Shown here: positions 1 to 10,455 of the stretch, in pieces | How positions within the stretch are numbered: the stretch's first letter is position 1 | Layout: every line of letters starts with the position of its first letter | DNA from: Ceratopteris richardii | Lineage: Eukaryota > Streptophyta > Polypodiopsida > Polypodiales > Pteridaceae | Length of the DNA stretch: 64,000 bases | Direction of reading: 5' to 3' | Assembly: GCA_020310875.1 (NCBI GenBank) | Contig: CM035413.1 | Span: 168,572,496-168,636,495 of the forward strand | Translations under genes and position numbers: made by a program | Notes under the pieces: model-generated | Seen by the model: only the letters and a program-made list of their open reading frames with translations | Database searches by the model: none | Told to the model about the DNA's origin: nothing

Positions 1-1259
1 GAAAAAAATGCCTAATTTTTCCACCCATTGAAGGATTCATGGAGAAATTCCCTCTCGAACACCTAAGATTGGAGAAATTTATCCCACATGCATGTGCTCA
101 ATAGAGAAATCAAGGTATATAAGGAGGGACCTCATTCCCTTCAAGGCCTGTTAGAGGGCAGCGAGGACAAAGAAGCTCCCAAGCTTCTGCGCTCACGCTC
201 CTTGTGGATGTGAATAGCCTTTCGGAGACGTCCTTTGCTTTGGTAGCTTACCGCATGCACTCACACTTCTGTAAGTGTGTCATCACTGTCCTAGTCTAGA
301 AACCAGTTCAAATCTCTCCAATGATCGCCCCTATTTTGGGTGTACATGGGCACAGATCCCAATGCCACAAAGAAGATGATCCTTCGAGCCATGTACATAT
401 TCTACTAATTCTCTGTCTAGCTCAACAAATGGAGCTCGCAAGTGGCTTCACATGAGTTGACACATGGCACTCATGTCTGAACCCATGTAATCAAGACTAA
501 GGGGTGATTTCTAAACCCTCTTAGTGGATGCTCCCATATAACATTGACTCCTAAGCTTCCCTCTACCAACACTTGTAGTGGTAGCAATGTTGACTCTTAA
601 GCTACCATCTATTAGCACTTTGGGTATTCATTCTTTTTTTATCACACTATGATCAACGTTATGGCATGGTCCACAGTTGTGTCCTGTACTAGTTGAATGG
701 TTGTAGTGAGGGTGAATCCTAATATGCTAACTATTGATGAAAACCAAAGATAAATATAAACAATTGCACTAGTGGCAAACTAATTGGAGCTTGCAACAAA
801 AGATCCCCAAGCTCTAAAATCGGTTGGTTGTTTTGCATCTGCATTGTCATATGTATGGTGTTATGGTACCCAAATAGGTGGATTAGTGTTAGTGGAATCT
901 TGCTCGATGATTGATAGTTGAACCTTGGCTCCTATATGTTGCTACTCTTTGATCCCATGTTCGAAAATAGAAGTGGAAGGTTGAAGAAGCTTTCCCAACC
1001 GAGTTTGTACTTCTATCATCTTCACTTCTACTGGAATGATTATCACCATGTTGGCCATAGGACCTTGGTGTTCTTTCTTTAGTCTGTCATAATCTTGAGC
1101 TTCTTTATAATTCCTTCATATATGTCTCATTTCTCTTTAGAAATGACAATGCATGTGCATTCCTTGTGCAATTGGATTGTTTATCATAGGTGACCATCGA
1201 TTATTGCCAAAACTTTGATTGTTATAGGATCAATACTGCAAATAATTTTGATACTGAGG
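1..1259. other. No gene recognised
   Basis: I see no convincing coding sequence here; the longest open frames are short and have no recognisable motifs. The stretch lies beyond the 3' side of a minus-strand Gypsy gag remnant and may be leftover retrotransposon sequence, but no LTR boundary could be defined. Confidence 0.4.
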
Positions 1260-1265
1260 AATTCT

Positions 1266-2212
1266 CTAGTGCATGGGAATATAATTGGTAGATGGTTCAA
1301 TAGGATCCTCTATGACAGCATTTGCTACAGTTTTATTATGTGTATTCACATTGTAAGAGCAAATCTCCATAGTACGATCGACACATTGGTAGATAGCACA
1401 GTACATCTGATTTAATGCACAATTGGCAATTGTGGCTGGCATATTTGTACTTTGCACAAAACACTTATTGAAATAAAAAACAAGTCGTCGTGTGTAGTCA
1501 TTCTTGGCCGGCTTCCATTCCAAATCCTCCACAAAACCTCCCAACTTTACGTTCCAACTATAAGGCAACATCTACCACATCTTCCAAGGTCATGTTGCCA
1601 ATACATCTAATAATCATTATTTGTCTTAATTGTGGTATGATTCCATTGATAAACCACTACATTATCATATCTGCATGGAGAGTGTTATCTGCGGGAATAT
1701 GTCGAGAATGGGTTTTGAATATTGTTGCATACTCTTGTACTGACTACTGGGGTTTTTGCTTATTGTTTTGTAAGAAAACAAAGATCTTAACTAGGGTTTG
1801 TTCTTTTGAAATCTATGCAAGAATGCATCCCAAACTGCAACATAGGTGCGGAAATGATTCAACTCAAATCCTCTTAACCATTTTGTGGATTCATTCACCC
1901 AAGTGGATTGAAAACTAGCCCTCCTAGAGGATTGGTCATCACATAGTAACTAATTTCAAATGATTGAACATGCACATCTAGATCATCGCCTGAGAAACCT
2001 CCAACTTTGGCATAAGTCATGCCCACCGAAAATGCCCTTCGTAGCTGTTGATTAAAAGTATCAAGGATTTCTTCTAAATTTGGACTAGAAGAAAACATAT
2101 ATGCATAATAACTAGACGTATTTTTGATGGCTTCTAACATTTCCAAATTATATTCAAGGAAAACTATAAGTGGCTTTGAATACCTGAGATTGATCTCCTT
2201 TGCTTCTGTCAA
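1266..2212 (-). pseudogene. Gypsy gag remnant, related to element 4
   Basis: Broken capsid/nucleocapsid region of a Ty3/Gypsy element. Read on minus in shifting frames, it lines up with the gag of the intact element at 28435-34062: a GMTYAKVGGFSGDD block near 2030, an FEISY block, WFINGIIPQLRQIMIIRC near 1620-1660, then the zinc-knuckle region near 1400-1440, where several cysteines are lost. Frameshifts and stops separate the blocks, so no product is possible. No LTR was found beside it. It shows that the element 4 family is old in this genome although the copy at 23857-35221 is young. Confidence 0.8.
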
Positions 2213-3211
2213 AAAAAATTGATGCCTAAACGTCTAAAATCGACGAAGAGGAAAACTTCTTTCATCGGGCGGAGTCACCACCAATTGAAATTTATAATGG
2301 GGATATGTTATCTAGGCCAACTATCACCGAGTACCATCGAAGAAGCTTTTGATGCCCTTACAAGTTGATGGTCTGATTCAAAGTTGCAAGGAGGGTGGTC
2401 TCTGGTTGCTACTTCGCTTGCGGTAGTTTTGGGGTTCCAAAATGACTTTGTATGGATCGTGGTTATGTACATATTTACCCAATGTATGGTTATGTATCTG
2501 ATTTAAAATTAGGATAACTTTCACCATAACACAAAATAACATACATATTTACCCAATGTCTACACTTGTTTCCATCACCAACTCCAAGCCTAATGGAGTC
2601 ACCAATGTTAATCTCTATCCGGCACTTAACGATGGAAGAAACTACATTGCATCCATTAACCCCTTGTAGAATATTAGTGATCAATATATATTCTTGGCTA
2701 GAGGAAACCTAAGGATAAAGGTCCTAAACTTTTCCTCACATCTATTCTATTTTGATCTAGTTACTAATTTGTACTCACAATACCATGCACTTTGCTTACT
2801 GTACAAAGAGGTTCATGTTGATAAAGCGTATCAATTACATTATTAATCACTCTGGGAATTACACTGGATATTTGTTGTAACCAAATTATCCTTCCATTAT
2901 CAACTTAATGGTGCATAAACATCCATATGCTATTTAGCCATTTGTAGACTTCAATATTCACACAAACAAAGGATAGCTCCTCAAAAAGACGACAATTACA
3001 CAAAATATGTTCTTCCCTTTGCCCAAAGCATCACTGACAGAGAATTTGTCTCCTCGTCATCATCCTAGTCTTTGTACCGAGTCAATGCATCATATTACTT
3101 CATGAAAAGTTACATGGTGCTTTGAAACGATAGCATCCCTTTACATTTCAATACTACCAATGAATGGGAGTGGAAAGCGAATATTATAAAAGGTGCAGCA
3201 TGGCCAAACAA
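2213..3211. other. No gene recognised
   Basis: No coding potential recognised in about 1 kb between a Gypsy gag remnant and a Copia remnant. It is AT-rich and has no clear repeat boundary. A stretch near 2265-2300 resembles plant retrotransposon leader sequence, but this is weak. Confidence 0.35.
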
Positions 3212-3442
3212 AGCTGATTTGCATGTCTCTTTTGAGATGCCAAATTTGAGGCATTTGCATCATTGTTTACACATTCAGTTCATGCATGTTGATGGAGGAA
3301 TAGCTTTGTGTCAAACAAAATTTATTGACACATTATTGGAACATTTAGGTCTTGAATATTGCAGTGCCATTCCCATGAAACAGATTTGCAATTAAGTCTT
3401 AATGATGTTGGGGATAACATTTGATGTTCTCTATCAATAGGT
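3212..3442 (+). pseudogene. Copia reverse transcriptase fragment
   Basis: Fragment of Ty1/Copia RT just after the catalytic region. It matches the better copy at 13071-13260: a DLGHLHHYLG-like block, then a block ending in LCQTKYIDTLL and ATPME. Several substitutions and frameshifts are present. It stops at 3442 where another LTR element is inserted, and the same Copia frame resumes at 4483 with the codons for GCLIYLC, so this is one Copia copy split by an insertion. Confidence 0.8.
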
Positions 3443-4482
3443 TGTCAGATAGATATCTCAATCTCAACAGGTGGATGAACCACAATTTAAGAGAAAAGAT
3501 TAAGTTGTTACTTTTTGGAATAATGGAATGTTAAATGGATTTTAATGTCTTGAGGTTTCTAATGTGATTATATTTTGATTTAGCAAGTGATGAATCATGA
3601 GGGTGTGAACATGCATGGATTTATTCAAATATTTTTTAGGATATTTAAAAGATAATATTTTATATTCTTAAAAAAAAAGTGGATTAGAAAGTGACATTTT
3701 TATAAAAATAGTAGATCTATTAGAAAGCAATGATTTATAAATAAAGCATATTTTCGTAAAGGCACGCTCTTCGAGGTGCCACCCTCATGTATCTTCCACT
3801 CAAGACGTAATGAAAAATATCTAGAAATACATATACTTCGATATTCATCCATCAAAGTGGGGGAAGATTATACCCAATCTTGTGTTCAATCTCTTATCTC
3901 TCTCCATTCTGTGTATGCTTTTGTGAGATTTCATTTTTGCACTATCTCTACATATGTGCATCTGCGAGATCCGAACAACAAAAGTAACCCTCAACCATGG
4001 ATTTTGGGATAAGTGGTTAGCCCATCATACTCCTAGTTGAGAGGTTGTGAGTTTAATTCCCAACATTGGTATCAGAGAGCCTAGTTGAAGAACTTGGGCA
4101 ACATGGAGGAAGCCTCAATCGTGGTACTTAGGAAGCGCAAAACTACAAATGAGTCTGAAATTGGCCAAAAATAAAGGCACATGGGCATTTGGGCACCAAC
4201 GAAGGGTTGGATAGATCCAAAATAAGTCCATGCACTAGAATTTGAGACTAATGGAGGCATTCAACCTTGGGAGGGGGCATGCCAAGCTAGACAGAGGGCC
4301 AATGAGTAAGCAGTGTGGACTATTCTGAATCTAAAAGGGGAATGAATGTTACATAATCCTTGCAAAAGGTGGATGAGTCACACCTTAAGAGAGAGGATCA
4401 AGAAGAATCCTCAACCATAGCTTTTGGGGCAAGTGATTAGGCCATTCTACTCCTAACTAAGGTTGTGAGTTCAAATTGTAAC
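3443..4482 (+). mobile_element. Short LTR element inserted in Copia remnant
   Basis: A probable small LTR retrotransposon interrupts the Copia RT. The proposed 5' LTR runs 3443-4065 (TGT...AACA), followed at once by a primer binding site, TTGGTATCAGAGAGC (4066-4080), of initiator-Met tRNA type. The non-coding interior is only about 280 bp and ends in a purine tract AAAAGGGGAATGAA (4333-4346). The 3' LTR (4347-4482) shares its start (GGTGGATGA..CAC) and end (TGTGAGTT..AA..AACATTGG context) with the 5' LTR but has lost the middle. A very short interior without ORFs suggests a TRIM/SMART-like non-autonomous element. A target duplication could not be confirmed. Confidence 0.5.
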
Positions 4483-4548
4483 ATTGGATGCTTGATTTAC
4501 TTATGCATAAATCAACATGATATTTAGTTTGCTGTCTCTCGAGTGAGC

Positions 4549-4704
4549 AAGTCTATGCATTGCCCATGTGTCAAGCATTGGCATGCAATTAAGCACATCC
4601 TTTGTTACTTGAGTGGTACCCCACTAAAGTCTACGCATTGCCCATGTGTCAAGCATTGGCATGCAATTAAGCACATCCTTTGTTACTTGAGTGGTACCCC
4701 ACTA
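4549..4704 (+). repeat. 78-bp tandem duplication inside Copia remnant
   Basis: Units 4549-4626 and 4627-4704 differ at one visible base (TCTATGC/TCTACGC). The unit length is a multiple of three, so the reading frame repeats 26 residues. The near identity means the duplication is much younger than the surrounding Copia copy. Confidence 0.9.
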
Positions 4705-4763
4705 GTTGGATTGTTTTATCCCAATAAAGGTTCATTACCACCAGATTTACATGGTTTTTCTTA

Positions 4764-5268
4764 ATCAAATTGCATTGTTTGGTATGACACTCGTGCGTCC
4801 ACCAAGAGCTTGTGCTTCATTCTTGATAGCTCATGCATCCATTGGTTGAGCAAGAAGCATCCATTGTCGCATGTGTGGGTATGGCTCAGATGCCTTTTTG
4901 CTGATTCGGGTGGTGGTCAATCCTCTCACCATCTTCACTGAAAATCATAGCGCATAAAGAGACACTTGTCTTATGTCAAGGAGAGTCTATGTGCTCAAGA
5001 CATCAATTCAATGTGCTTGATCAAATTGTGTTGTTTGCTATGACACTTGTGTGTCCACCAATAGCTTGTGCTTCATGCTTGATAGCTCATGCATCCATTG
5101 GTTGAGCAAGAAGCATCCATTGTCGAGTGTGTGTGTATGTGGCTCAGATGCCTTTTGGCTGATTCGAGTGTTGGTCAATCCTCTATCACCATCTTCACTT
5201 AAAATCATAGCACATAGAGATACACTTGCCTTAGGTCAAGGAGAGACTATGTGCTCGAGACATTAATT
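4764..5268 (+). repeat. About 256-bp tandem duplication inside Copia remnant
   Basis: 4764-5019 and 5020-5268 both start ATCAAATTG and run through the same RNase H segment (AGCTTGTGCTTC, then TCATGCATCCATTGGTTGAG). They differ at many sites and by small indels, so this duplication is older than the 78-bp one beside it. Confidence 0.85.
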
Positions 5269-5395
5269 TAGCTTACATGCCCACATAGGATAATATTACA
5301 AACCTTTTTCCAAAGTCTCAACCTAGGCAGAAGAGTTTGAAGCTCTTCGAAAAGCTTAGGGCTAACTTCATTTTCTGGATTAATTTCTTTCCATA

Positions 5396-5600
5396 TAGCT
5401 TTGCACTTCTTTACACGAGTGATAGCTCCTTGTTCAATGCATCACCCCATGGGGGATCTATTGATATATTTCAATAATGATGTGTTTGAACACACTCAGG
5501 ATTGTTGGGGCACTTTCTTCCCTCTTTGCATGCTTGTGGTGGAGTTCAGAGCCTTGGTGTTGACTCTGTACACAGCCCCTTCAATCTAACCACAACCCCT
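5396..5600 (+). repeat. Copia 3' end and 3' LTR remnant
   Basis: The sequence after the RNase H remnant (ATAGCTTTGCACTTCTTTACACGAGTGATAGCTCCTTG pattern) matches, in reverse complement, the 3' end of the Copia copy at 63500-63570. The LTR begins near 5458 (TTGATATATTTCAATAATGATGTG) and corresponds to the LTRs at 62433-62661 and 63313-63497. The far end is not clear. Confidence 0.6.
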
Positions 5601-5970
5601 ATAAAGACCTTTTCATGCATTTTTCTGGTGTGAGAAGAAAATAAATGGAAAGCTTCTAATCGGTATTTGTAGGAGCACAAACTAAAGTGATACAAGAGGG
5701 CAAATAGGGAAAAACATTCTTTAAAGGAAGTTCTTAGATACCATCATATCAATATAGGACATGAAGTATCAAAACCTGAGGAGATTCTTCAAAGATGCAA
5801 ACTTCGGCAAAAAGAGGAGCAAATTTTTCAGAGTAAGATAATTCTCGCATATCATCATCAACATTACACGTAAAACATGAATAGCAAGTTATGTGATTGT
5901 TCTAATGGGGCCAGCACAGAAGGCTGAAAAATATAGACTTGTTGAGACACCGGGACATGCTGAAAACTAT

Positions 5971-6770
5971 GAGAAAAGGCTGAAGTACCAAACGCAAAGT
6001 AAAGTCAAGGACTAAGTTGCTACACTGCAGGTGTCAATACAATGAAAGTACTCCAGAACACATCCACAGGGGGCAGTCAACAATGGCATATCCACATCAC
6101 AAATAATTCAAGCCCCGATAATTCTGCTGCCCATCCAGTGGGAGGAGAATTATGAGAAAAGGCTGAAGTACCAAACGCAAAGTAAAGTCAAGGACTAAGT
6201 TGCTACACTGCAGGTGTCAATACAATGAAAGAACTCCAGAACACATCCACAGGGGGCAGTCAACAATGGCATATCCACATCACAAATAATTCAAGCCCCA
6301 ATAATTCTGCTGCCCATCCAGTGGGAGGAGGGAGGTAAGGGGGATAGGGATAGAAGGGGCACACTCAATACAGTCACTACAGAGACAGAATTAATTGTCA
6401 AAGAGCAAAGAAGGGGGCAGTCAACAATGGCATATCCACATCACAAATAATTCAAGCCCCGATAATTCTGCTGCCCATCCAGTGGGAGGAGAATTATGAG
6501 AAAAGGCTGAAGTACCAAACGCAAAGTAAAGTCAAGGACTAAGTTGCTACACTGCAGGTGTCAATACAATGAAAGAACTCCAGAACACATCCACAGGGGG
6601 CAGTCAACAATGGCATATCCACATCACAAATAATTCAAGCCCCGATAATTCTGCTGCCCATCCAGTGGGAGGAGGGAGGTAAGGGGGATAGGGATAGAAG
6701 GGGCACACTCAATACAGTCACTACAGAGACAGAATTAATTGTCAAAGAGCAAAGAAGGGGACTGAAGTCT
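5971..6770. repeat. Nested tandem repeat, three units
   Basis: A block starting GAGAAAAGGCTGAAGTACC occurs at 5971, 6151 and 6497. Units are about 180, 346 and 274 bp because a sub-block (GGAGGTAAGGGGGATAGGG...) is present in the second and third units and part of the first is repeated inside the second. Copies are almost identical. Each contains CCACAGGGGGCAGTCAACAATGG, which recurs in the hairpin at 6815-6874. No coding sequence is recognised. Confidence 0.9.
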
Positions 6771-6814
6771 TTCAATGATCTCTGAACCCTAATAGAAATT
6801 TAAGATTTCGCACC

Positions 6815-6874
6815 CATTGTCCACAGGGGGCAGTCAACATTAATGTATGAGTTGACTGCCCCCTGTGGACAATG
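6815..6874. repeat. Perfect inverted repeat (24-bp arms, 12-nt loop)
   Basis: Left arm 6815-6838 begins CATTGTCCACAGGGGG; right arm 6851-6874 is its exact reverse complement; the loop is ATTAATGTATGA. Seventeen or more bases of the arm are shared with each unit of the tandem repeat at 5971-6770. RNA from either strand would fold into a stable hairpin. Confidence 0.95.
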
Positions 6875-7026
6875 ATGTCTCAGCAATGAGAAGCTATTAA
6901 ATTGCTTAATTTGCATTTGATTTGCGTTTCCGATATTACAATAATCATTAATTATTCATTTTATCCATTCACATCAGGTGAAACTTTCTTACATCTGGAC
7001 AGATGGCTGAAACACTCATTTGCTTG

Positions 7027-7590
7027 ACAATTCCGCCCAGAAACAATGGCTTTCGAGCTCCCTATTCCACCTACCAAATGTGAACTGTGCTGGTGGAGCA
7101 CTCAATTTGGTTGACAGTTCTGCCCAGAAATATGGCTTTTGAGCGCTCTATTCCACCTTCCCAGTGTGAATCGTATTTAATCCAGAACTTATACAACAAA
7201 CACTTCATACTCGACCTGACAAGAAAATGCCTCCAAATTTTGAGTACACAACCATACATAGTACATACTGAATATATGTTGTGGCTTTTCAGAAAACAGA
7301 GAGAGAGATAGAGAAAAAAAAACGGAGATAAAATTACATATGGATCAATATCAGGCCACCTATGCTTTAAGGTGGGAAGCCCTGGAGCTCGATATACCAC
7401 TTTCCCAGTGCAAATCATGTATAATCCAAAACTCATACAACAAACAACTCATACTCGACCTCACACAAGAAAATGTCTCCAAATTTATGATATACATCCA
7501 TACATATAAAGATAACAGACAGCAGGAGAGATATAAATCAAATTACATATGGATCAAAATCAGGCCACCTATGTTTTAAGGTGAAAGCAT
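7027..7590. repeat. Diverged tandem duplications
   Basis: Related blocks occur at about 7034, 7119 and 7375 (CCCAGAAA..ATGGCTTT.GAGC..TATTCCAC, then ..CCAGTG.AAATC and ACTCATACAACAAAC). The phrase ATATGGATCAA.ATCAGGCCACCTATG is present at about 7338 and 7552. Copies differ by 10-25%. No gene is recognised. Confidence 0.6.
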
Positions 7591-9000
7591 GGATCTCAAA
7601 ACACATAAGCACATGAGAATCTGGCTGTTCCCTTCTCTACTGGTACAACAGCTGTGTTAAGAAAAAAACTGGAAATGTTCCTTGAGAAGTCACATCCCCT
7701 TGGAAACAAGTAACGATAGACTGATAAATGGAGAAAACAGCACACTGATAAAGACAAAGAGGAGATCCAAAAAAGGATCTGGCTTCATTGAAATTCAGCA
7801 AACTTCTAGAATGAAATATCTAATCATTCTTACTAGAAGCACCAACAACTGCATATTGACCCATGACCCAATCTTCAAGCCTTGAGTAACTATTGAATAT
7901 ATGTTTCCATTGTCATATATTTGCTAGTTCTGCATATTGAGAATTTAATATAGTCCATTTAAATATCCACAAAGAAATCCTCATTTTAAACTAAGATGGT
8001 TCATTAGATGCAGGAGTCCTAGAACAAAAGCGAGGTTTTATTCATGGTGTACCACACGTTTAACCACAAATCTACTTCAGTAGCAGAGAAACCTCAATAT
8101 AGTACAAATTATGAAGGAACAATTACAATTTCAAAGATAAGGAGCGATTCTCCCACACCAGTGCAAGCAATTGTATCTCCTGTTAAAACTACCTCATTTC
8201 CCATACTCTATAAAAGATGGACAAAGGACATACAATAATTTGAATGCTAGTCACACCTTGCTTCATGCACAGAGAATGTAAAAGACATTCTGGTACATAG
8301 TAAACAATTTGTAAATCACAATCCTCAGTAAACCATATTCTGTCGCTTCCAACACTGATATTAGTAACACATCGTAAGCTATGCAAACTTCTAATACTAA
8401 GTAGTGCACTTCAGATGTTTACTGTTAAACGCATTACATGGTAATGAGGTGCGGAATATGGTCCTACGGCAGTTCACATGGACCCATAGAGAGGTCAGTG
8501 CCATCTTACAATACAAAACATCAGCCTCAATCAAGTAGCAAAGCACTGTCAAAATTAACCCGTAAGTAAAAGAACTGCTTAAATTTGTCAGAGTTCTGAC
8601 AGAAGAGGCCATGAAGAAGTAGCACACTCAATATTAAGTCGAGTGCTCGTAAAAGACTATCCTTCACTTCACTTAGGACGTCCTTGAAGCTAACTTCCAC
8701 AATGACACATCTTCTACCTATATACACGAGCTCAAGGACGTCAAACAGATATGCATGCATACAGATAGTCGATCAGAAGACATGTTGGTTTGACTCTACT
8801 TGTACCATTCAATGTTCATTTTCTGTTCAGTTTAGCAAGCTGGCTAGAACAAATATGTCAATGATCACGTCCTTGGACACACATGAAAAATCAATCAAAA
8901 AGATTCCATATCCACTAAATATAAAAATAAACACAATCAAGACAACCTCTGAACGTACATATCAAATGTTTCAATTCATTGTGGCTAAAGAGTCCCGCCA
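7591..9000. other. Intergenic sequence downstream of RPL39
   Basis: No gene recognised. The part nearest 9097 must include the RPL39 3' UTR and polyadenylation region (minus strand). A T-rich TTGTGTTTATTTTTATATTT stretch on minus near 8915-8935 is a plausible place for it, but no site could be fixed. Confidence 0.4.
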
Positions 9001-9097
9001 GAGAGACAAAAATAGTGCACAATCCCTCAGCTGATAGAGGTTACATTGAAGTTTCGCACCTTACAGGGAAGGTCTGGAGGCCTATTATCAAAAGAGC

Positions 9098-9764
9098 TCA
9101 AAGTCCAAGCTTGGTTCTTCTCCAATGCCTTCGCTTTGCGTTGTACCTGCGTCAGACAACAATCCGTAATGATGCATTCGGGCAAGAGGACAGAGAGGAT
9201 AGTACTACCATAAAAACAATTGATTTGTCCAGAAGAATAAGAAAAACCGCTAACAGAGAGATTCTTTTGAACTGAAAATGCAACTTATCAGGAACTAAAG
9301 CAAAATAAAAGGCCGACAACATTCCTCGCGTAAAAACAGACAGCAAGGTACATACGAGTGTAATCTTCACACCATAAACATTGTTATCACTTCTGAATAA
9401 GTATGATATGCAAAAATGCATATCTAGAATGCGTAATTCAAAGCCATAAACAAAAACCAAGAATTCACGTTTTCAAATGCAGATAGCAGAAGCAGCACAC
9501 TAACAGAAGAAAAACCTTATGGTGTTGTCAGTCCGCATACGAATCCAGTGAGGAATAGGACGATTTTGCCTCTGCTTCTTCGCAAGCTTTTTCTTGATAA
9601 TGAACGTCTTGTGAGAAGGCTGCTTACGAAAAATGAATGAAAATGAAGTGAATAACCACAAGTTATACAAGATAGTAGGTAAGGACGTGAGTGAAACAAT
9701 CCATCAAGATTGCTGCATCCGGTAGCTGAAGATGACAACGAAGGAAACAGCGTATTCTTACCAT
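9098..9764 (-). CDS. RPL39: Ribosomal protein eL39 (large subunit), three exons
   Basis: Encodes the small basic protein eL39 of the cytosolic 60S subunit, which lines the polypeptide exit tunnel. Coding exons on minus: the ATG alone at 9764-9762, then 9619-9516, then 9146-9098, giving exactly 51 residues, the usual family length. Intron 1 (9761-9620) begins GTAAGAAT and ends GTAAGCAG. Intron 2 (9515-9147) begins GTTTTTCT and ends GACGCAG. The protein starts [19 protein letters not shown] and contains [15 protein letters not shown] and [14 protein letters not shown], diagnostic of eL39. The last residue is Leu where I recall Phe in other plants. All splice sites are canonical and no frame damage is seen, so this is probably a functional gene, not a retrocopy. 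An exon consisting only of the start codon explains why simple ORF finding misses it. Confidence 0.95.
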
Positions 9765-9821
9765 CTTGTCACGCTGCCACAGCAAAAACAACAAGAGCTC
9801 CAGGAACGACTACAACGACAG

Positions 9822-9830
9822 AAACCCTAG
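9822..9830 (-). promoter_or_regulatory. Telo-box-like motif upstream of RPL39
   Basis: AAACCCTAG (plus strand) lies 58 bp upstream of the RPL39 start codon. Telo-boxes (AAACCCTAA) are typical of plant ribosomal protein promoters and leaders. The match is 8 of 9. The transcription start site is not visible. Confidence 0.55.
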
Positions 9831-9989
9831 CACGGAGGAGCTCTATCAATTTATTTGCCCCAATTCGACCCGAACCGATGGCGGAGAATAGACCTCCCAT
9901 CCTTCAGGGAGAACAAGCACCGTTAGATCCACATGGTCTCGATTAAGATCATGTGACTAGTGAGTTAATTCCTCAAGAAAATAATAACA

Positions 9990-10150
9990 GCTAGGGGCTT
10001 GGTGTAGTGATAAGGCTCTAGAGCCTTGGGCTTAAGCTCTATGGATGGAATCCCTTTGATCAGCTCAATATGCAACTCTTATGTGGAGGATAGAGGGGTC
10101 TCTTGGATGTGTGCATTTGAGATTAAACTCTCTTTCAAAAATTTAAAAGT
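9990..10150 (+). repeat. Possible tRNA-derived SINE remnant
   Basis: GGGGCTTGGTGTAGTGATAAGGC resembles a pol III A box in plant SINEs, and GGGCTTAAGCTCTATGG about 25 bp later could be a decayed B box. The sequence then runs into an unstructured AT-rich tail. No target duplication was recognised. Confidence 0.35.
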
Positions 10151-10455
10151 CAAAATCAAAATGGCATTTTTTTCATGAACAATCGATATTACAGAGATTT
10201 GGTTCAAGAGCATAGAGTGACACAAAAGTTTAAAGAGGGCACATCATTTAGAATGGTGACAAGAGAAAATTTGGGTAATTTATTTTAGAATTTTTTAGTT
10301 TATACATAGAAATCATGACTATATGGGTAGAATTATTGAACTTCCTTTCAAAATTGCCACATCCCCAAAATTTTTATATATCATGGTGCTTCTCTACATT
10401 ACAAGGTGATGTGCTCAAAAGGGCAAATATAAATGGAGCTCATTCACTACTAAGC

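Larger units (their letters stand above)
4483..5395 (+). pseudogene. Copia RT/RNase H 3' remnant
   Basis: Continuation of the Copia copy split at 3442. It encodes a decayed C-terminal RT and RNase H region: MHCPCVKHWHAIKHILCYLSGTP corresponds to the block at 13393-13460 of the neighbouring copy, and the LDSSCIHWLSKKHP block is typical of Copia RNase H. Two tandem duplications lie inside it (78 bp at 4549-4704 and about 256 bp at 4764-5268), so the catalytic order is repeated and the frame is lost. Confidence 0.75.

Noticed and set aside
9517-9738. 73-residue minus-strand frame as a separate gene
   Set aside because: It is an out-of-frame reading through exon 2 and intron 1 of RPL39.
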